Position numbers and translations under genes: made by a program
In this document: one piece after another, positions 60,253 through 64,000 of the stretch
Layout of the letters: every line of letters starts with the position of its first letter
How positions within the stretch are numbered: the stretch's first letter is position 1
The notes under the pieces: model-generated
What the model was told of the DNA's origin: nothing
The model's input: only the letters and a program-made list of their open reading frames with translations
The model's database searches: none
Origin: Halobacteriovoraceae bacterium
GTDB lineage: Bacteria; Bdellovibrionota; Bacteriovoracia; Bacteriovoracales; Bacteriovoracaceae
Length of the DNA: 64,000 bases
NCBI GenBank assembly: GCA_002718735.1
Contig: PBFR01000022.1
Coordinates: 26,775 to 90,774 of the forward strand
Direction: 5' to 3'

Positions 60253-62067
60253 TTAACGAACAACACTTCTTTTATTTGAAGCAAGCTCTTTCTTTCTGAT
60301 TCTGATGTTCTCAGGAGTTACTTCTACCCACTCATCATCATCAATCCAATCCAGTGCCCACTCAAGTGTTCTTGGAGGAATTGGAGGAAGGATAAGGTTT
60401 TCATCCTTTCCAGCAGTTCTTACAGAAGTAAGGTGCTTCTCTCTAACACAATTGATGTTTAGATCGTTTGGACGAGTATGCTCACCAACAACCATTCCCT
60501 CATAAACTTTCTCGCCAACTTTAACAAACTGCTTTCCAGAGGAAAGAAGGTTAAAAAGAGCGTAAGCTGTAGTCTTTCCAGCTCTATCTGAAATAAGAGC
60601 ACCGTTTTGTCTTGCAAGCATTTTACCTGCATATTCGCCGTAACCAGCGAAGTAAGAGCTCATTAGCCCCTCACCTCTAGTATCTGTTAGGAATTTTGAT
60701 CTATAACCAATAAGTCCTCTTGAAGGAACCTTAAATTCGATTCTAGTTCTCGACTCTCCTATTGGCGCCATAGTCGTCATGATGCCCTTTCTAGTTCCCA
60801 TTGCCTCTGTTACTGCACCTGTGGATTCAGTTGGCACATCAAAAACCACGTTTTCGTATGGCTCAGTTTTATTACCGTTTTCATCCTCTTCGAAAAGAAC
60901 TTGAGGTCTTGAGATCATAAGCTCATAACCAGCTCTTCTGATTTCTTCAAATACAATTGCTACTTGAAGCTCACCTCTGGCCTTAAGAATAAAAACTTTT
61001 GGATCGTCAGTTGCTTCATATTTAAGAGAAACGTTTTTTCTAATAGCTTCTTGCAAAAACTCTTCAAGCTTTCTAGAAGTAAGGTACTCACCTTCTTGAC
61101 CTGAAAGCGGCGATGTGGAAACAGAAACACGAACACTAACTGTTGGAGGATCAACTTCAATTCTAGGAAGTGCTTCTGGCTTGTCCATCGAAGTGATTGT
61201 ATCTCCAATGAAGGCGTCATTTACACCTGAGAGAATTACGATCTCACCAGCTTCAGCTTGAGGAACATCAGCAAAACCTAGTCCGTCAAAGATTTGGATT
61301 TTTCCAATCTTAACTTGCTTTGGCTTTCCAGATTCATTAATCCACATATATGGCTTGTTTTCATACATAACACCAGAGTGGATTCTACCAATCATTAGTG
61401 TTCCAAGATATTTTGAATAACTTAGGTTTGTAACAAGAAGTTGAAGGTTTCCTTCTTTATCAAGTTGTGCCATTGGGAAGAAATCCCCAACAAAAAAGTC
61501 AAGAAGTGGCTTTAGATCGCCCGATCTTGCTTCAGGATCGGTTGAAGCGTAACCGTCTCTTCCAGAACCAAAGAAGAATGGAATATCAAGATCAAAGTCT
61601 TCAATTCCTGCAAGATCTACGATTTCTAACATTAGATCTTCAACTTCAGTTTGAACTTCTTCATATCTTTGGTCGGCCCTGTCGATCTTGTTGATCATAA
61701 CCGCAATTTTAATTCCTCTTTCAATTGCCTTTTGAAGAACAAATCTTGTCTGAGGAAGTGGTCCTTCCGCAGCGTCAACCAAAAGAACAACACCATCAAC
61801 CATCATTAATGATCTTTCTACCTCTCCACCGAAGTCGGCGTGACCTGGAGTATCTAAAAGGTTTACTTTGTAATCTTGCCATTGAAATGCACAGTTTTTG
61901 GCGGTGATTGTAATCCCTCTTTCTTTTTCAAGCTCTCCCGAGTCCATAACCCTTTCGGATACAGCTTCGTGCTCGGCAAAAAGTCCGGATTGTTTTAATA
62001 ATTCGTCCACAAGCGTGGTTTTTCCGTGGTCAACGTGCGCCACAATAGCAATGTTCTTAAGTTTCAT
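60253..62067 (-). CDS. typA: Translational GTPase TypA/BipA
   Basis: A 604-residue ribosome-binding GTPase. G1 AHVDHGKTT, G2 RGITI, G3 DTPGH, G4 NKID are all present, followed by beta-barrel domains and the TypA-specific C-terminal region (SRGLIGYRSKFLTDTRG, GEHTRPNDLNINC). It acts in ribosome assembly and stress adaptation. ATG 62067 was chosen because the chain then starts MKLKNIAIVAHVD as in the family and GGAG lies 10 bases upstream; the frame is open to 62133. Confidence 0.95.
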   Translation of the reverse strand: MKLKNIAIVAHVDHGKTTLVDELLKQSGLFAEHEAVSERVMDSGELEKERGITITAKNCAFQWQDYKVNLLDTPGHADFGGEVERSLMMVDGVVLLVDAAEGPLPQTRFVLQKAIERGIKIAVMINKIDRADQRYEEVQTEVEDLMLEIVDLAGIEDFDLDIPFFFGSGRDGYASTDPEARSGDLKPLLDFFVGDFFPMAQLDKEGNLQLLVTNLSYSKYLGTLMIGRIHSGVMYENKPYMWINESGKPKQVKIGKIQIFDGLGFADVPQAEAGEIVILSGVNDAFIGDTITSMDKPEALPRIEVDPPTVSVRVSVSTSPLSGQEGEYLTSRKLEEFLQEAIRKNVSLKYEATDDPKVFILKARGELQVAIVFEEIRRAGYELMISRPQVLFEEDENGNKTEPYENVVFDVPTESTGAVTEAMGTRKGIMTTMAPIGESRTRIEFKVPSRGLIGYRSKFLTDTRGEGLMSSYFAGYGEYAGKMLARQNGALISDRAGKTTAYALFNLLSSGKQFVKVGEKVYEGMVVGEHTRPNDLNINCVREKHLTSVRTAGKDENLILPPIPPRTLEWALDWIDDDEWVEVTPENIRIRKKELASNKRSVVR

Positions 62068-62172
62068 TAGTGATAGTCTCCGAGGATTTTTTTGATCTTG
62101 GGCATTATTGCGGATTAGACATTGATTGTACATAGGAATCTGGATTTTTAGCCCCGTGCAAAACCAACCGAT

Positions 62173-63237
62173 TTAAGCGCTTTCAACCTCTTGAATATAC
62201 CAATTTAGGCTTTTACGCTGGGAGCGTCTTGAGAATTCGAATTTCAATCCATATAACTTTCCATCCCCGTCGGAGTCAATGCCTCGAACGACAATTGCTT
62301 TAAATGGACCTTTAAGCTCCTCTTCTTTGAATTCAAGCTCAATCGATTCACCCAATTTCAACTCTTTTTCAATTCTCAACAGAGCCCCACCCTGGCTAAT
62401 ATCAACCAAGCATCCACTACATTGGTGCTCCCCGACGCGAACCTCAATTTTCTTATCGATCTTGATCCTCTCATTAGCCCTAAACAACTGCTTTGCTTTC
62501 TTTATAAATGGTCTTCTGTGCTCAGGGGTTAAGAAATAAAGCACAATGGCACTATTTAAAACCAAAAGAAGATTTGAGCTAATATGTGGAGTTTCCTGTA
62601 CATATGGCCAACTAAATTGATCATATGCAATATGGGCATATAGAGAGTATAGATGTGTACCTACAAAGACAAAGATACTCCACCATGCGGTTTTGGCCAA
62701 AGCAAAGCCTGCCAAAGGGAAAAGCATCCAATATTCAAAAATTTTAATTGGGGACTCAATGCTTAAGATAATTCCGAAAACGGTCTCAAAAGAAAAGCCA
62801 GTAATAAACTTTAAATAAGCAGTCTTTAACAGTGGTTCCATTATCAAAAGTCCACTAAGAAGATAAAAAGCAAGCCCTCTTTTTTGGGTAGATATTTTTG
62901 TAATTTGCTTATCCAGGCCATTAAGTTTTACAAGCCTTCCAACAGAATCTTCAAAAAGCTCATCAATTAGGGCTCTTCTCACAACTTCAATATGCTCAAT
63001 TTTATCGTACTGCTCCAAGATTTCATCATCACAAATTAAAATGGAAGGGGTTTTGTGGAGCATTAATACTTTAATAACTCTATCTACCTCTTCAGATATA
63101 AGATTAATTTCACTTAGATTGATCACAACTAGCTTTGGCCTTTCTTTTTCAAGTCTTGCCAGGCCTCTGTATATATCAGGCTCCAAGTTCCCGGCCGATA
63201 TGCCTTCGATTGGACTGCCAATATATAGCTCAATCAT
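62173..63237 (-). CDS. PilZ-domain membrane protein
   Basis: A 354-residue protein. The N-terminal 100 residues are an alpha/beta domain (LVVINLSEINLIS) that resembles a STAS-like or receiver-like fold. Four membrane spans lie at about 122-240. A cytoplasmic PilZ domain spans 260-345: KIDKKIEVRVGEHQCSGCLVDISQGGALLR carries the second PilZ motif (D-x-S-x-x-G). The first (RxxxR) motif is not clear. It probably senses c-di-GMP or is a degenerate sensor. AGGAGG precedes the ATG. Confidence 0.72.
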   Translation of the reverse strand: MIELYIGSPIEGISAGNLEPDIYRGLARLEKERPKLVVINLSEINLISEEVDRVIKVLMLHKTPSILICDDEILEQYDKIEHIEVVRRALIDELFEDSVGRLVKLNGLDKQITKISTQKRGLAFYLLSGLLIMEPLLKTAYLKFITGFSFETVFGIILSIESPIKIFEYWMLFPLAGFALAKTAWWSIFVFVGTHLYSLYAHIAYDQFSWPYVQETPHISSNLLLVLNSAIVLYFLTPEHRRPFIKKAKQLFRANERIKIDKKIEVRVGEHQCSGCLVDISQGGALLRIEKELKLGESIELEFKEEELKGPFKAIVVRGIDSDGDGKLYGLKFEFSRRSQRKSLNWYIQEVESA

Positions 63238-63354
63238 TATGCCTCCTAAATGGAATGAATTTATTCAGGGAAGTTTTTATGGAATATATCTGAATTTTAC
63301 CACAACTGCTCCTGAACTTAAAAAAAAAGGTGAAAAGTATTAAAAAACAAGGGT

Positions 63355-64000
63355 TTAGATTCCAAGTATTGAATCAGCAACCTTTATACCGTCCACGGCC
63401 GCTGAAGTTATACCACCCGCGTAGCCAGCTCCCTCACCGCATGGATAGAGTCCTTTATGCGAAGTGGATTCAAAACTTTTCCTGTCTCTCAAAATTGTAA
63501 TTGGTGCAGAGGTCCGTGTTTCTGGAGCAATGAGAACTGCCTTTGCACTTGAGTATCCCTTCATCTTTCGGTCAAACTCTCTCAGTGCTTCATGTAAATG
63601 TTGAGACACAAACTTTGGAAGAATCTTTCTAATATCCGCCTTTACTAGCTTTGATGGACAAGAGGTTTTGGGAAGTTCATCTTCATTTAATTTTCCGGCC
63701 AAAAATTCTTCAACTGTCATGGCGGGAAGCTCTTTTCCAGAGCCAAGCTCCTTTGAAACTTGATATGCCTTCCTCTCAATTGATTCTTGAAACTCGAGAC
63801 CCGCCAACGGATCTTTATCGCTAAAATCTCTGCCAGCTTTAACACTCACAACTAGAGCCGAATTTGACCAAGGGGAGTTTCTAGCAAAGTTGCTCATTCC
63901 ATTAATTACAATTCCACCCTCGTCTGTTCCAGATGATAAAACATATCCACCAGGGCACATGCAGAAACTGTAAGTGCCCTTGTCTGTTTTTTGTTGGTGA
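63355..64000 (-). CDS. FAD-dependent dehydrogenase, C-terminal part (COG2509-like, partial)
   Basis: At least 215 residues; the frame runs past the right edge, so the Met at 63960 is internal. TYSFCMCPGGYVLSSGTDEGG, NGMSNFARNSPWSNSALVV and the closing LYPCGEGAGYAGGITSAAVDGIKVA are typical of the uncharacterised FAD/NAD(P) oxidoreductases of COG2509. The final segment is the second FAD-contact region. Function is unknown in the family. Confidence 0.82.
   Translation of the reverse strand, partial: HQQKTDKGTYSFCMCPGGYVLSSGTDEGGIVINGMSNFARNSPWSNSALVVSVKAGRDFSDKDPLAGLEFQESIERKAYQVSKELGSGKELPAMTVEEFLAGKLNEDELPKTSCPSKLVKADIRKILPKFVSQHLHEALREFDRKMKGYSSAKAVLIAPETRTSAPITILRDRKSFESTSHKGLYPCGEGAGYAGGITSAAVDGIKVADSILGI

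Noticed and set aside
1..64000. tRNA, rRNA, CRISPR, IS elements, integrase or prophage genes
   Set aside because: The intergenic regions and protein list were read through and nothing of these kinds was found.

Overview
The window is 64 kb of low-GC, gene-dense bacterial chromosome. I infer a relative of the predatory Bdellovibrionota, closest in style to Bacteriovorax/Halobacteriovorax. The reasons are many short-lipobox lipoproteins, repeated REC/HD-GYP/PilZ signalling proteins, a single-cytochrome menaquinone-type succinate dehydrogenase, a HAMP membrane stub, an 'AYRRI' domain typical of that group, and FliA-like promoters in front of signalling and surface genes. The species is not proven from sequence alone. 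I saw no rRNA, tRNA, IS element, prophage or CRISPR array.

Layout: 1-2.0 kb, two convergent HD-GYP-like signalling genes and a small unknown. 2.0-5.5 kb, sdhCAB with a bidirectional terminator. 5.5-9.1 kb, a propeller-type lipoprotein, an M14 peptidase and a GH1 glycosidase. 9.2-15.6 kb, three paralogous BspA/DUF285 lipoproteins, interrupted by a methyltransferase and a 340-base gap that holds what looks like a complete structured small RNA gene. 15.7-19.6 kb, lgt, a SprT/DUF2786 protein, an iron alcohol dehydrogenase, a DUF423 protein and a lipoprotein. 19.6-25.6 kb, queE, a DUF1566 lipoprotein, a zinc-ribbon protein, a group III globin, an epimerase and a DEAD-box helicase. 25.8-30.6 kb, an outer-membrane protein, a nuclease with an overlapping mini-gene, a tgt that lacks its zinc cysteines, and two barrel lipoproteins. 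30.6-36.6 kb, serC and a cluster of receiver, PilZ-like and HD-GYP proteins, one of them broken by frameshifts. 36.8-43.5 kb, aminopeptidase P, tryptophan dioxygenase, a kynureninase-like enzyme, murD and a METTL25-like methyltransferase. 43.6-48.9 kb, two giant tandem-repeat lipoproteins and a trypsin-like protease. 48.9-53.2 kb, an AstE-like enzyme, a GCS2 ligase, speD and mdh. 53.3-60.1 kb, an XRE regulator, exonuclease III, guanine deaminase, an nfeD/slipin pair, a receiver protein and a HAMP protein. 60.2-64 kb, typA, a PilZ membrane protein and the end of a flavoprotein.

How it fits together: housekeeping genes (sdh, mdh, serC, murD, lgt, typA, tgt/queE) are interleaved with surface lipoproteins and c-di-GMP-type signalling genes. 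Eight promoters, read by eye, share a four-base AT-rich box, a spacer of exactly 15 bases and a CCGATAA-like box. They precede lipoproteins, an outer-membrane protein, receivers, a HAMP protein and a 45-residue membrane peptide, which suggests one sigma-28 (FliA) regulon. Several other genes have a -10 box six bases before the start codon and are probably leaderless. Starts were moved inward from the longest frame wherever a ribosome binding site, lipobox or family start argued for it.
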